From Nitrospirota bacterium (lineage in GTDB: Bacteria > Nitrospirota > Nitrospiria > Nitrospirales > Nitrospiraceae), in contig JBFLWP010000009.1 in NCBI GenBank assembly GCA_040757595.1, forward strand, positions 74,430 through 138,429: a stretch of DNA of 64,000 nt, read 5' to 3'. Numbering within the stretch: position 1 is the first letter of the stretch; the number at the start of each line of letters is the position of its first letter. A program made the translations under genes and the position numbers. Positions 7,474 to 15,052 of the stretch are shown one piece after another. Under the pieces are notes generated by a model, which was given only the letters and a program-made list of their open reading frames with translations, did no database searches and was not told the origin of the DNA.

Positions 7474-7916
7474 CGGACCGCGTCTTCCTGGACACCAATG
7501 TTCTCGTCTACCTGTTCGACGCCGATGCCTCGGCCAAACAGCGCCGGGTCCGGGAGATCCTCTCCGACCCCGCCCTGCGAGGGCGACTCATCCTCAGCAC
7601 GCAGGTCCTCCAAGAGTTTTACGTCTGCGTGACCAGGAAACTGGCCGTGCCGCTCGATCCGGAGGCGGCAGCCCAAGCGGTCCGAGACCTGGCGGCTTGG
7701 CCCGTCGTCCAGATTGATCCTGCCCTGATCCTCTCAGCCATTGCGCGCAGCCGGACAACGCAACTCTCCTTCTGGGATGCGCTGATCGTGGAAGCCGCGC
7801 TTGCAGGCGGCGCCGCGTCTCTGTACTCCGAGGACCTTCAGGCCGGGCGCGTGATCGAAGGGCTCAGGATCAGCAATCCGTTCCAGGAAGGCTCACCGGC
7901 CTCCCGGACCCGCTGA
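7470..7916 (+). CDS. vapC: PIN-domain toxin, VapC family
   Basis: This 148-residue PIN-domain protein begins MTDRVFLDTNVLVYLFD with the first catalytic aspartate. The conserved glutamate is in STQVLQEFYVCVTR, and the C-terminal acidic residues lie in LSFWDALIVEAAL and LYSEDLQAGRVI. The predicted activity is endoribonuclease. It is translationally coupled to the ribbon-helix-helix antitoxin, and its reading frame is intact, unlike the toxin at 41.1 kb. Confidence 0.85.
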   Translation: MTDRVFLDTNVLVYLFDADASAKQRRVREILSDPALRGRLILSTQVLQEFYVCVTRKLAVPLDPEAAAQAVRDLAAWPVVQIDPALILSAIARSRTTQLSFWDALIVEAALAGGAASLYSEDLQAGRVIEGLRISNPFQEGSPASRTR

Positions 7917-7935
7917 TCCTCGCAACCTTCATCCA

Positions 7936-8376
7936 TCACCGGCAAGTGGCGTCCGGGCCGGCCAGGCGGCTGAGCGTCCAGCACATGCCCACCAGGACGA
8001 GGTCCTCCAGCGGCGAGTACCAGCGGAGCGGCTGGGGGAAGAAGACGCCGAAGCAGCCGCAGTTCGCGAGCTCCAGGCCGCGCAAGAGGGAGACCGTCAT
8101 CCAGACCGCGTAGCCGGCGTTCACGCCCAGGCCCGCCAGGGCCGCGTCTCGCAAGCGCCAGCCGGAGAGCAGCCACAGCCCCAGGAGCAGCTCGACGCCG
8201 GCCACCGTGAGCGCGAGAGGCCAGAGCGTCTCTTCCGGAAAGGCCCGATAGGTCTTCACCACCTCCACGAAGCCGGGCAGATCGAGCCCCTTGCCGACTG
8301 CGGAGGCGAGAAAGATTCCGCCGATGAACAGTCGAAGCGCCCACGGCAGCACGATTCGACGGCCGGGCCAGGTCAT
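7936..8376 (-). CDS. MauE/DoxX-type redox membrane protein
   Basis: This 146-residue integral membrane protein has about four hydrophobic segments (LFIGGIFLASAVGKGLDLPGF; PLALTVAGVELLLGLWLL; AALAGLGVNAGYAVWM; EDLVLVGMCWTL). The motif NCGCFGVFF is the cysteine signature of MauE-like proteins, which are linked to disulfide or quinone redox chemistry in the membrane. The frame stays open upstream, but ATG 8376 gives the natural hydrophobic start and the upstream translation reads like non-coding sequence. It converges on the VapC gene with about 20 bases between stops. Confidence 0.8.
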   Translation of the reverse strand: MTWPGRRIVLPWALRLFIGGIFLASAVGKGLDLPGFVEVVKTYRAFPEETLWPLALTVAGVELLLGLWLLSGWRLRDAALAGLGVNAGYAVWMTVSLLRGLELANCGCFGVFFPQPLRWYSPLEDLVLVGMCWTLSRLAGPDATCR

Positions 8377-8451
8377 GCCGGCATCGTAAGGTGAGCGAGC
8401 GGAAAAGGAAAGGCCGATCTGCAGCGCGCGGGAATTCCGCGCCCCACCACC

Positions 8452-8480
8452 TTGCAAGCTCCTCGGCTGGCGCCTATACT
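8452..8480 (+). promoter_or_regulatory. Promoter of the Cache-PAS-GAF gene
   Basis: TTGCAA (8452-8457), a 17-base spacer, then TATACT (8475-8480). It is one of the best sigma70-like matches in the window and is followed about 75 bases later by the sensor gene. Confidence 0.55.
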
Positions 8481-8559
8481 GCCCCCTACGCATGTCTCTT
8501 GAGCGACCCGTCCCGCCTCCTTCGGCCGCCGCGTGCACCCGCGTCATGAGGCCCCGCAC

Positions 8560-10473
8560 ATGAGAAGCCGTCGCGAGCTGAACCTCCTCTACACGTCCCT
8601 GCCGACGCTCGTCCTGGTCATCACGGCGACCGCGCTGGTGCTCGCCGCGATCGCCTTCCGCAGCGTGCGGACCCACCTGATCGAGTTCGCCGGCGAGAGC
8701 CTGGCCCTGGCCGCCTCGGACATCGCGGACAAGCTGGACCTCGTCTTATACGAGCGGTACAGCGACGTGCAGGTGTTCGCCAAGACTCTGGCGACGCATC
8801 ACCATCAGACGGACGAGCTGTCCCAGACCCTGATCGAATGGCAGCAGGTTCATTCCCTGTACCTCTGGATCGGCGTGACCGACGCCGCCGGCCGGGTGAT
8901 GGCCGCGACCGAGCAGCAGAGCCTGGGGCATGATTACAGCCAGGACGCCTGGTTCCAGGCGGTGCGCGACCGGGGTGAGCCCTACGCGGAGGACGCCCAC
9001 GTGTCGGAGAAGGCCGGCGGCCGTCTGGCCGTCTCCTTCGCCGCTCCGATCCACGGCGCCGACAAGCAGTTCCTGGGCGCCGTCACGGCACGGGTGGGGC
9101 TGCCCTCCCTGGAGACGATCCTGGCCCGGACCGTGCGGCTGTTCCTGACGGAGCGTCGCATCTCCGGTGAAGTCGAGTGGCTGTTGACGGCCAGCGACGG
9201 GCGGGTCCTTGCCGACTCGACCTTGGGTCCGCAAAGCCAGATCCATCACGTGGAGCCGGTCCTGCTTCCCTCGGCCTTCCTGCTGACCGCCGCCATCCAG
9301 CCGGGCTACGTCGAGGAGGTGCACGCCAAACGCCGCGTGCCGGTCCTGACCGGCTATGCGAGGACCGAGGGCTACGGCCGCTTCCGCGGATTCCAGTGGG
9401 GCGTGCTCGTGCGCCTGCCGCGCGCCGACGTGGTGGCGCCGATCCGGAAGCTCCTCTGGCAGCTCGGCTCGGCCGCCGTGCTGGTCGGGGGGCCGATGTT
9501 CGCCTTTCTGCTCTGGACCTCGATGCAATTGCGGAAGGAATGGAAGGGCGCGCAAGACCGGGAGAACCGGCTCGCGACGACCCTGGCCAGCATCACCGAC
9601 GCGGTCTTCGTGACCGACCGAGAGGGCCGCATCTCCTCGCTCAACAGGGCGGCCGAAGCCCTGACCGAATGGCCCGAGCAGGAGGCGATCGGGAAGCCGC
9701 TGGCCGAGGTCGTCGCCCTGACCCAGCAGGCTCCGTCACGCCGCCCCGTGGACAATCCCGTCCTCCGCGCCCTGCGGGAGGGTGTCTCCGTCGCGCTGCC
9801 GGCTGAAGTTTCGCTGCTGACGAGGAACAAAAAGGCCCGGGCCGTGGAGGGGAACAGCGCGCCGATCCGGGACCTCGACGGCGACTTCATCGGCGGCCTG
9901 CTGGTCCTGCGCGACGTCACCGCTCGGGGGCTCGTGGAGCGCCGGCGCGCCGCCCAGTATGAAGTGACGCGGGCCCTGGCCGAGTCCTCCTCCCTGGCGG
10001 ACGCGGCGCCCCGCATCCTCCAGGCCGTCTGCGAGAGTCTCGACTGGGACGAGGGCGCCCTCTGGCGCGTGGACGCGGCCGCAAACCGGTTGCGGTGCGT
10101 GGCGCTCTGGCACAAACCCTCGCGGAGCTACCCGGAGTTCGACAAGGTCACCCGCGAGACGACCTTCGCGCCAGGGATCGGGCTGCCGGGCCGGGTCTGG
10201 TCGAGCGGCAATCCCGCCTGGATCCCCGACGTCTGCCAGGACGACAACTTCCCGCGGGCGCCGATCGCCAAGCGGGAGGGGCTGCACGCCGCCTTCGGAT
10301 TCCCCATCGTGACCGGCGGCACCGTCTTCGGCGTGCTGGAATTCTTCAGCCACGAGATCCGCCAGCCCGACCCCGATCTCTTCGAGCTGCTGCGGGCCAC
10401 CGGAGCGCAGATCGGACAGTTCTGCCAGCGCAAGGAGCTGGAAGCCAAAGTCCGCGACCGGCCCCAGACCTAG
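8560..10473 (+). CDS. Membrane sensor protein: Cache, PAS and GAF domains, no output domain
   Basis: The 637-residue protein has a transmembrane helix at about residues 10-32 (LPTLVLVITATALVLAAIAF). A periplasmic double-Cache-like domain follows (about 35-290), then a second transmembrane helix (LGSAAVLVGGPMFAFLLW), a PAS domain (about 335-450) and a GAF domain (about 465-620). The protein ends at ELEAKVRDRPQT, where a histidine kinase, GGDEF or phosphatase domain would normally begin. The stop is real in this sequence and a strong terminator follows 43 bases later. It is therefore either an orphan sensor acting through a partner or a gene that lost its output. ATG 8560 is preferred over GTG 8533 because GAGG precedes it at suitable spacing. 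Confidence 0.85.
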   Translation: MRSRRELNLLYTSLPTLVLVITATALVLAAIAFRSVRTHLIEFAGESLALAASDIADKLDLVLYERYSDVQVFAKTLATHHHQTDELSQTLIEWQQVHSLYLWIGVTDAAGRVMAATEQQSLGHDYSQDAWFQAVRDRGEPYAEDAHVSEKAGGRLAVSFAAPIHGADKQFLGAVTARVGLPSLETILARTVRLFLTERRISGEVEWLLTASDGRVLADSTLGPQSQIHHVEPVLLPSAFLLTAAIQPGYVEEVHAKRRVPVLTGYARTEGYGRFRGFQWGVLVRLPRADVVAPIRKLLWQLGSAAVLVGGPMFAFLLWTSMQLRKEWKGAQDRENRLATTLASITDAVFVTDREGRISSLNRAAEALTEWPEQEAIGKPLAEVVALTQQAPSRRPVDNPVLRALREGVSVALPAEVSLLTRNKKARAVEGNSAPIRDLDGDFIGGLLVLRDVTARGLVERRRAAQYEVTRALAESSSLADAAPRILQAVCESLDWDEGALWRVDAAANRLRCVALWHKPSRSYPEFDKVTRETTFAPGIGLPGRVWSSGNPAWIPDVCQDDNFPRAPIAKREGLHAAFGFPIVTGGTVFGVLEFFSHEIRQPDPDLFELLRATGAQIGQFCQRKELEAKVRDRPQT

Positions 10474-10515
10474 ATCGCACGGTCCCGCCGCGCGATTACC
10501 GAGGCCAGAAAGCGG

Positions 10516-10549
10516 GACGGCCCCTGGATCCTCCGATCCAGGGGCCGTC
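10516..10549 (+). terminator. Perfect hairpin terminator
   Basis: GACGGCCCCTGGATC, a four-base loop CTCC, and the exact reverse complement form a 15-bp perfect stem. It lies between the sensor gene and the 3' end of ssrA on the other strand and could end transcription from either side. No long T-run follows, so its efficiency is uncertain. Confidence 0.75.
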
Positions 10550-10626
10550 ATGCCTGTTTACCTTGCCGGGGCTTATCCGGCCGCCAGGAATAATCTCATG
10601 GCGGCCGGTACACGCCAAGCGAGGGA

Positions 10627-10977
10627 TGGTGGAGGTGGCGAGAGTTGAACTCGCGTCCGAAGACCTTCAGCGCAACGGCTCTACATGCGTAGCTGATCGT
10701 TTTGGTTTCGCCGCCGCCCACGCCCATCAGCCGGCTTAGAACGGCCGCTAGCCCAGTGCGTTCTCGTCCTCAGCCGCTGAGCACCAGCCTCGGACCAGCC
10801 TGCTGCATCGCGCCCCTTCCGCCCCCGCAGGCCTCAGGCGGAGGGACGTCGCGGTCAATTAAGCCGCGAGTGCCAGCTCTTGGTTGGCAGTTGCTATTTT
10901 CCCGGAGGTTTTACGAGTCCCCGAGAGCTCGGCATGCACCGCTGACCTCTTGATCCCCGTCGAAACCGGTCACCCCC
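10627..10977 (-). ncRNA. ssrA: tmRNA (transfer-messenger RNA)
   Basis: The 5' end on the minus strand (GGGGGTGACCGGTTTCGACG, from 10977) is the conserved tmRNA start. The 3' end has the T-arm GAGTTCAACTC and an encoded CCA (10629-10627), giving about 351 bases. The tag reading frame runs from GCA at 10894 to TAA at 10861-10859 and encodes ATANQELALAA, with the LAA ending recognised by proteases. It rescues stalled ribosomes with SmpB, whose gene lies 650 bases away on the same strand. The CCA end is encoded, not inferred. Confidence 0.95.
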
Positions 10978-10998
10978 GTATCCGACGAGTCCTGGTTC

Positions 10999-11027
10999 AC
11001 TATACCCCAGACCGCGTCCGTTTTCCA
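10999..11027 (-). promoter_or_regulatory. Probable ssrA promoter
   Basis: On the minus strand TGGAAA (11027-11022) and TATAGT (11004-10999) are spaced by 17 bases. The predicted transcript starts about 15 bases upstream of the mature tmRNA 5' end, consistent with processing by RNase P. Confidence 0.5.
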
Positions 11028-11040
11028 GAAAGCCACGGGA

Positions 11041-11442
11041 TCACGGGGCGGCGGGGGACGACGCAAAGGCGCGGCTGGTCCGGGTTCGGAACGGGGAGCA
11101 GGGCTGGCGGGTCCAATAGGTCAGGATCTTCTTCCTGTCGAACGTCAGGACATACTCGACGCAGGGGAGGCCGCCGATCATGTCGCCGCGCCGGAAGATG
11201 GGCGAGCTCCTGACCTCGTACCGGTAGGTCCAGAGGGAACTCCGATCCTCGAAGTCCTCGGTCTGAAACGGCGCTCCGAAGCGCTCTCTGATCTCCTCCT
11301 GGGTCGCCCGGCCGTTGGCCTCCACCAGGTAATCCCACTGCCACGGGAGGCACGAGGTGAGGACAAGCGCCAGCACCGGGGTCATGACCAAGCCGAGGAT
11401 CGCGCGCCGCTTCTTCACATCCCTGTCGGATTGAATGGCCAT
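11041..11442 (-). CDS. Small conserved lipoprotein, function unknown
   Basis: This 133-residue protein has an N-terminal signal (ILGLVMTPVLALVLTSC) with lipobox LTSC at about residues 28-31, so it is predicted to be lipidated. After that, NGRATQEEIRERFGAP and TYRYEVRSSP resemble SmpA/BamE-like folds, in which a helix precedes a small sheet. That comparison is weak. It lies between ssrA and smpB on the same strand. I do not recognise a specific family. Confidence 0.6.
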   Translation of the reverse strand: MAIQSDRDVKKRRAILGLVMTPVLALVLTSCLPWQWDYLVEANGRATQEEIRERFGAPFQTEDFEDRSSLWTYRYEVRSSPIFRRGDMIGGLPCVEYVLTFDRKKILTYWTRQPCSPFRTRTSRAFASSPAAP

Positions 11443-11627
11443 CCGTCGTCTTCTTCAATCCTTCCACTCACCCAAATAGCATAGACCGCCGAGACATTCC
11501 ACCTTCTCCTGCTTCTTGCTAAGTACGCCTCCCTCTCCGGCGCAAGGACCACAATCGGAAGCGGGGTAGGCGAGGAGGGGACGTGCGGATTTCTTATGAC
11601 AAACGCGAGTGGAAGGGCGTGTCTTCG

Positions 11628-12116
11628 TCACTCGCGTTCTCTTCTCCCTTTCATTGCCCGCTCGACTTCGCGCCCTGCCTCCCGTTCCTTGATCGCCTCG
11701 CGCCGATCGTACTGTTTCTTGCCGCGCGCCAGCGCGATCTCCACCTTGGCCTGGCCCCGCGGGCTGAAATAGATCCGGAGCGGGATCAGCGTCAGGCCCT
11801 TCTGCTGCGTCTGACCGAGCAGCTTGCTGATCTCCTTCCGGTGCAGGAGCAGCTTGCGGGGCCGCAGGGGATCGTGGTTCATGACGTTCCCGTGACTGTA
11901 GGGGCTGATGTGGCAGTTGTGGAGGAACACCTCCCCCCGGTCCACCGAGGCATAACTGTCCCGCAGGTTGACCTGCCCCGCGCGCAGCGACTTCACCTCC
12001 GTGCCCCGCAGGACGATCCCGGCCTCCAGCCTCTCCTCGACGTGATAGTCGTGGAAGGCCTTTCGGTTCGTGGCCACGACCTTCTCGCCGCTGTCCCTTT
12101 CCTTATCCTTCGCCAT
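11628..12116 (-). CDS. smpB: SsrA-binding protein SmpB
   Basis: This 162-residue protein shows the SmpB signatures [38 protein letters not shown] and the basic C-terminal tail [15 protein letters not shown]. It binds the tRNA-like part of tmRNA and is needed for trans-translation. Length is normal. Its ATG lies eight bases after a TATAGT box, with no clear Shine-Dalgarno, so it is a candidate leaderless mRNA. The linkage to ssrA on the same strand is classical. Confidence 0.95.
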   Translation of the reverse strand: MAKDKERDSGEKVVATNRKAFHDYHVEERLEAGIVLRGTEVKSLRAGQVNLRDSYASVDRGEVFLHNCHISPYSHGNVMNHDPLRPRKLLLHRKEISKLLGQTQQKGLTLIPLRIYFSPRGQAKVEIALARGKKQYDRREAIKEREAGREVERAMKGRRERE

Positions 12117-12124
12117 GACGCGCC

Positions 12125-12153
12125 ACTATACCACCCGCAGAAGCCGTCAGCCA
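12125..12153 (-). promoter_or_regulatory. Probable smpB promoter, near-leaderless
   Basis: On the minus strand TATAGT (12130-12125) has TGGCTG 17 bases upstream (12153-12148). The -35 half lies in a one-armed copy of the CAGCCATCGGCTTTCAGCC-type intergenic repeat. The ATG is eight bases beyond the -10 box. Confidence 0.4.
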
Positions 12154-12231
12154 TCGGCTTTCAGCCTTCAGCTCACATGCGGCGAAGTGAGCGACTGACG
12201 TCGCAGTGCGGGGTTACTTATAGCGGCGCGC

Positions 12232-12260
12232 TTGACAGGGCTTTCACAAGGGCGGATAGT
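12232..12260 (+). promoter_or_regulatory. Promoter upstream of the BrnT-like gene
   Basis: A consensus TTGACA (12232-12237), a 17-base spacer, and GATAGT (12255-12260). A second AT-rich -10-like box, TAAAAT (12310-12315), lies eight bases before the ATG with a weak -35, so two start points are possible. Confidence 0.5.
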
Positions 12261-12323
12261 TACGCGGCGTTCGGCCTGCCACGCCATCATTGGCGGGCCG
12301 GTAGCTTTGTAAAATAATGCGCC

Positions 12324-12629
12324 ATGTCTCGATCATTCCGGAATCGCTTCGAATGGGATCCCGAAAAAGCCAGACAGAATGTCAAGAAGCACGGGATAGC
12401 CTTCGAGCGTGCTGCGACCATCTTTCTTGACCCAAATGCCCTCTCGGAGTTCGATGAGGAACACAGCAGGAACGAAGACAGGTGGGTGACGCTGGGGCTC
12501 GACGTGGCAGGCACCTTGCTCGTGGTATGTCATACCTACCACGCGGAGACTGAAAGCAGCGCCAGAATACGGATCATCTCGGCGCGCAAGGCGAGTGCGA
12601 AGGAGACGACCCAGTATAGGGGGAACTGA
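12324..12629 (+). CDS. brnT: BrnT-family ribonuclease toxin (DUF497)
   Basis: This 101-residue protein shows the family start FEWDPEKARQNVKKHGIAFE, then ATIFLDPNAL, EDRWVTLGLDVAGTLLVV and the closing ARIRIISARKAS. BrnT folds like RelE-type ribonucleases and inhibits translation. It is followed three bases later by a BrnA-like antitoxin gene, the toxin-first order normal for this family. The reading frame is intact. Confidence 0.88.
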   Translation: MSRSFRNRFEWDPEKARQNVKKHGIAFERAATIFLDPNALSEFDEEHSRNEDRWVTLGLDVAGTLLVVCHTYHAETESSARIRIISARKASAKETTQYRGN

Positions 12630-12632
12630 CCC

Positions 12633-12833
12633 ATGAAGCGCGAATACGATTTTTCCAAAGGTGTCAGAGGAAAGTTTTATAAGAAGGGGGCTGTCTTGCG
12701 CTTGCCCATCTATCTCGACGCAAAAACCCAACAAAAGCTTGAACGCATTGCGCGGAAGAAAGGGAAACCCGTCGGTGAGATAGTCAACCAACTCCTGAAG
12801 AAAGAAGCCGAGTTGTTTGAAGCATTAACCTGA
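12633..12833 (+). CDS. BrnA-like / CopG-type antitoxin
   Basis: The 66-residue protein begins MKREYDFSKGVRGKFYKKGA, a start shared by many BrnT partners. A ribbon-helix-helix region follows (VLRLPIYLDAKTQQKLERIA and GKPVGEIVNQLLKKE). It should bind the toxin and repress the operon. It directly follows the toxin and is probably co-transcribed from the promoter near 12232. Confidence 0.82.
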   Translation: MKREYDFSKGVRGKFYKKGAVLRLPIYLDAKTQQKLERIARKKGKPVGEIVNQLLKKEAELFEALT

Positions 12834-12840
12834 GGGGTAT

Positions 12841-12885
12841 GGCAACATCGTGAGCGGTTGGGTCGTCCTGGACCCCGATGTTGCC
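12841..12885 (+). terminator. Inverted repeat after the BrnTA-like pair
   Basis: GGCAACATCG (12841-12850) and CGATGTTGCC (12876-12885) are perfect reverse complements around a 25-base loop, seven bases after the antitoxin stop. It could act as a terminator or mRNA end-protecting hairpin. No T-run follows. The stretch 12886-12987 shows no convincing gene. Confidence 0.5.
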
Positions 12886-12987
12886 TCGGGGGTTCGCTCA
12901 TCCGAATCGGTCAACGCGATCCTGCGGTCCATTATCTCTCTTTTCTGCCTTTCCGAAGCAGATGCAAACACAGGCCAAGTGGGGCTA

Positions 12988-13148
12988 GAACCTATCTCAA
13001 AATTGAAAAAGCTCCATTCCGATGAAAATCGATTGGGCAAGCTAAGAGCTTTGAGAGACGTTTTTCCAGGAAAACAGCAACTCGTTCATGACTCAGGACC
13101 CTAACGGAACACGTGACCTAGCCCGGCAACCGATTTTGAGATAGGCTC
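12988..13148. mobile_element. MITE-like element with 20-bp inverted ends
   Basis: The ends read TAGAACCTATCTCAAAATTG (12986-13005, including the flanking TA) and, reverse-complemented from the right side, TAGAGCCTATCTCAAAATCG. They match at 18 of 20 positions, with an uninterrupted core of CCTATCTCAAAAT. TA lies directly outside both ends (12986-12987 and 13149-13150), as expected for a TA target duplication. The 161-base interior has no transposase, so the element must move in trans if it is mobile. The ends resemble IS5/IS427-type termini from memory; no search was made. Confidence 0.6.
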
Positions 13149-13542
13149 TAATAATTCGAGGTCTTTAGGGTATGACCTCATTTGCATGCACCCCGATCCC
13201 CAAAAGGCTAACAATGTCCTGCGCATTCAGGTGAAGAGTCGCTACCAAACAGACTGCGACCGTGCGTTCCCCGTAGAAGACAAGACCTTCGATTCATTTG
13301 ACTACTTGGTGGTGGTGTTTTTGAACATCGGTTATTTCTATGGTGGCAAGCCAGGGATCGCCGGCAGGCAGCCTGCGGAGTTTTATACCCTCCCCAGCAG
13401 ATTTGTCCGGAAACACCACGAGAAAGTACCTTCCGGGTTTGACCGCGTCAACACGGCGGGCCTTAATATGCTTCGATACAAAGACGAAGCGGGTTTTGAG
13501 ATAATCGCACAGGACTTAGGCGTACCGTATCCATCAAGGTAG
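13149..13542 (+). pseudogene. C-terminal remnant of a PD-(D/E)XK nuclease-like protein
   Basis: The frame encodes GYDLICMHPD followed by VLRIQVKSRYQTDCDRAFPV. That is a D...QxK pattern like the catalytic strand pair of PD-(D/E)XK proteins, followed by FDYLVVVFLNIGYFYGG. An upstream segment in another frame reads ANTGQVG, a typical N-terminal motif of such proteins, but the MITE-like element and a frame change lie between. Excising the element does not by itself restore one frame. An ATG at 13186 could start a 118-residue product, but it would lack the first catalytic half. Confidence 0.55.
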
Positions 13543-13824
13543 CGCCAACGCGCCTTTCTTCACTTCGTCTCAAGACCGTCGCCGGCCTTTTTCATACCTT
13601 TCCCACTTCTCCGCGCGGGGTGGAAGGGATGGACGTGAAGGGGCGGCGCCTCTGTGGGGAATAAGGGCAAGGAATGGATCGCTGGCTGGAGCAGCGCCGT
13701 TCGTGTAATCCGATGAGGTGCTGCGAGCCCGGCACAGAGCAAGGGAAGCCGCCGGTCTCCCGTCGCATCGAGGCGAACCCCCTGAAGGTCCGCCCTTCGT
13801 CTCCCCGCTTCCGACAATCCGCCA

Positions 13825-13859
13825 CCCTCACCCCAACCCTCTCCCCGAGAGGGCGAGGG
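13825..13859. repeat. REP-like GC-rich palindrome
   Basis: CCCTCACCCCAACCCTCTCC followed by GAGAGGGCGAGGG forms an imperfect stem of a type dispersed in many GC-rich genomes. It lies 14 bases upstream of the dciA promoter. The rest of 13543-13824 shows no convincing gene or RNA. Confidence 0.55.
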
Positions 13860-13873
13860 AGCAAATAGCTCGC

Positions 13874-13902
13874 TTGACCCCATCGGAGCGGCGGCATAGG
13901 AT
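13874..13902 (+). promoter_or_regulatory. dciA promoter, leaderless type
   Basis: TTGACC (13874-13879), a 17-base spacer, and TAGGAT (13897-13902). The ATG follows after only six bases (GCCGCC), so the mRNA should begin at about the start codon. Confidence 0.55.
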
Positions 13903-13908
13903 GCCGCC

Positions 13909-14421
13909 ATGCGGAAGCCCTCGGCTCTCACCTCCGTCTCGGCCGTGCTCGACGGCCTGGCCAAGCGCCTGGGGCTCGAATCCAAGCTCCTGGAATTCCA
14001 CCTGCGGCGCCGCTGGCCCGAGATCGTCGGCGAGCAGATCGCCGCGCACACGAGGCCGGACTCCATCCGGTTCAAGAAGCTCTACCTGCTCGTGGAAAAC
14101 TCGGTCTGGCTCCAGCAGCTCACCTTCTTGAAGCCAACGCTGCTGGAGAAGATCAACGAGGCCGGCGGCGCGAAGCTGGTCGCGGATCTCGTGCTGCGGG
14201 TGGGCGAGGTAGGAGCGTCAGCCGGTCAGATGGCGGAAGGCGGAAGGCAGCATGAGGAACTCGCTTCCCCGGAGCCGAACGAGGAAGTCCTCGCGGAGGC
14301 GGAGGCCCATGCGGCGTCGGTTACAGACCCCGAGCTGCGGGCCCGGCTGACGGAGGTGATGGCGAAGGCCCTGTCGCCATCTCGGACTCAGGGCGCGTCC
14401 CGGCCTCAATCTTCCCCTTGA
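13909..14421 (+). CDS. dciA: DciA-like protein (DUF721), helicase-loading factor candidate
   Basis: This 170-residue protein has the DUF721 core: LLEFHLRRRWPEIVGEQIAAHTRP, then LYLLVENSVWLQQLTFLKPTLLEKIN. DciA is the ancestral bacterial loader of the replicative helicase DnaB in lineages without DnaC or DnaI. Its position near dnaA, dnaN and the gyrase genes fits a replication role. The C-terminal tail (about residue 105 on) is low-complexity and overlaps the 3' end of the opposite-strand gene by 101 bases, so the true end of one of the two may be less conserved. Confidence 0.8.
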   Translation: MRKPSALTSVSAVLDGLAKRLGLESKLLEFHLRRRWPEIVGEQIAAHTRPDSIRFKKLYLLVENSVWLQQLTFLKPTLLEKINEAGGAKLVADLVLRVGEVGASAGQMAEGGRQHEELASPEPNEEVLAEAEAHAASVTDPELRARLTEVMAKALSPSRTQGASRPQSSP

Positions 14422-14938
14422 AAAGCTGCCGCGAGTAGGCGGCCGTGCCCGCCGTGTCCTTCCCGCTCAGGATCGGCCCGATCCGCCCTTCCTCCTCCGA
14501 CCCGTCCAGCCGGTAGAAGCCCCGGACCGCCTTCTCGAAGGCCTCCTTGATCTCCGGTTCCCCCGTCAGGTACCGGTGCAGCAGCTCCGGCTCGGCCCAG
14601 GCGTCGTGGGTGAAGACATACACGGTGATCCGGCGATAGCGGCCGGCGGGATCGCCGGGCGTCGTCGGCTGGATCTTCATCCGGCCAAAGTCGTGCGTCT
14701 CCCGCCCGACCTTGCGGAACCGCTCGATCAGGGTTTCGATGGCCGAGTCGCTCGTCCAGGAGGGCACGTGGACCGCCACGGCGGTCCCTTCCTGCGAGCC
14801 GATGCTGTAGGGTGGAATCGAGCGGTCCGGCCTCGTCAGGTACATCCCACCCCAGATCAGGACGAAGGAGCCGACGAAGACCCCCAGCCCCATCTTGACG
14901 ACGGTGTCGAGCTTCTTCTTCGGCTGTGGCTGCGGCAT
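14321..14938 (-). CDS. Membrane-anchored protein of unknown function
   Basis: The 205-residue protein has one transmembrane segment near the N-terminus (VVKMGLGVFVGSFVLIWGGMYL). A soluble domain follows, with ITVYVFTHDAWAEPELLHRY and a Pro/Ser-rich C-terminus. I do not recognise the family. Its last 101 bases lie opposite the end of the dciA-like gene, and the overlapping tail (PSPSPPSAGP) is low-complexity. It precedes gyrA on the other side and shares its direction of transcription away from the origin. Confidence 0.6.
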   Translation of the reverse strand: MPQPQPKKKLDTVVKMGLGVFVGSFVLIWGGMYLTRPDRSIPPYSIGSQEGTAVAVHVPSWTSDSAIETLIERFRKVGRETHDFGRMKIQPTTPGDPAGRYRRITVYVFTHDAWAEPELLHRYLTGEPEIKEAFEKAVRGFYRLDGSEEEGRIGPILSGKDTAGTAAYSRQLFKGKIEAGTRPESEMATGPSPSPPSAGPAARGL

Positions 14939-15052
14939 GTCGGGAGGTATGGTGTTGCGCGATCTCTGGCAGGCCCTTGCAGATGGCCGGGAAGCTGTCA
15001 GCTTTCACCAGTCACCGCCTCTTGATTCTCCCCGTCGCCAGGAGAAAAGCTG

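Noticed and set aside
10095-10953. ORFs crossing the end of the sensor gene and the tmRNA region
   Set aside because: The tmRNA has conserved ends and tag frame, so coding across it is not credible.
12841-12885. CRISPR-like or operator reading of the palindrome after the BrnTA-like pair
   Set aside because: There is a single inverted repeat and no spaced direct repeats. A terminator or mRNA-end hairpin is the simpler view.
12850-13104. 84-codon + strand ORF after the BrnTA-like pair
   Set aside because: It starts inside a palindrome and runs into the MITE-like element. Only the short ANTGQVG part looks coding, as a remnant of the nuclease-like gene.
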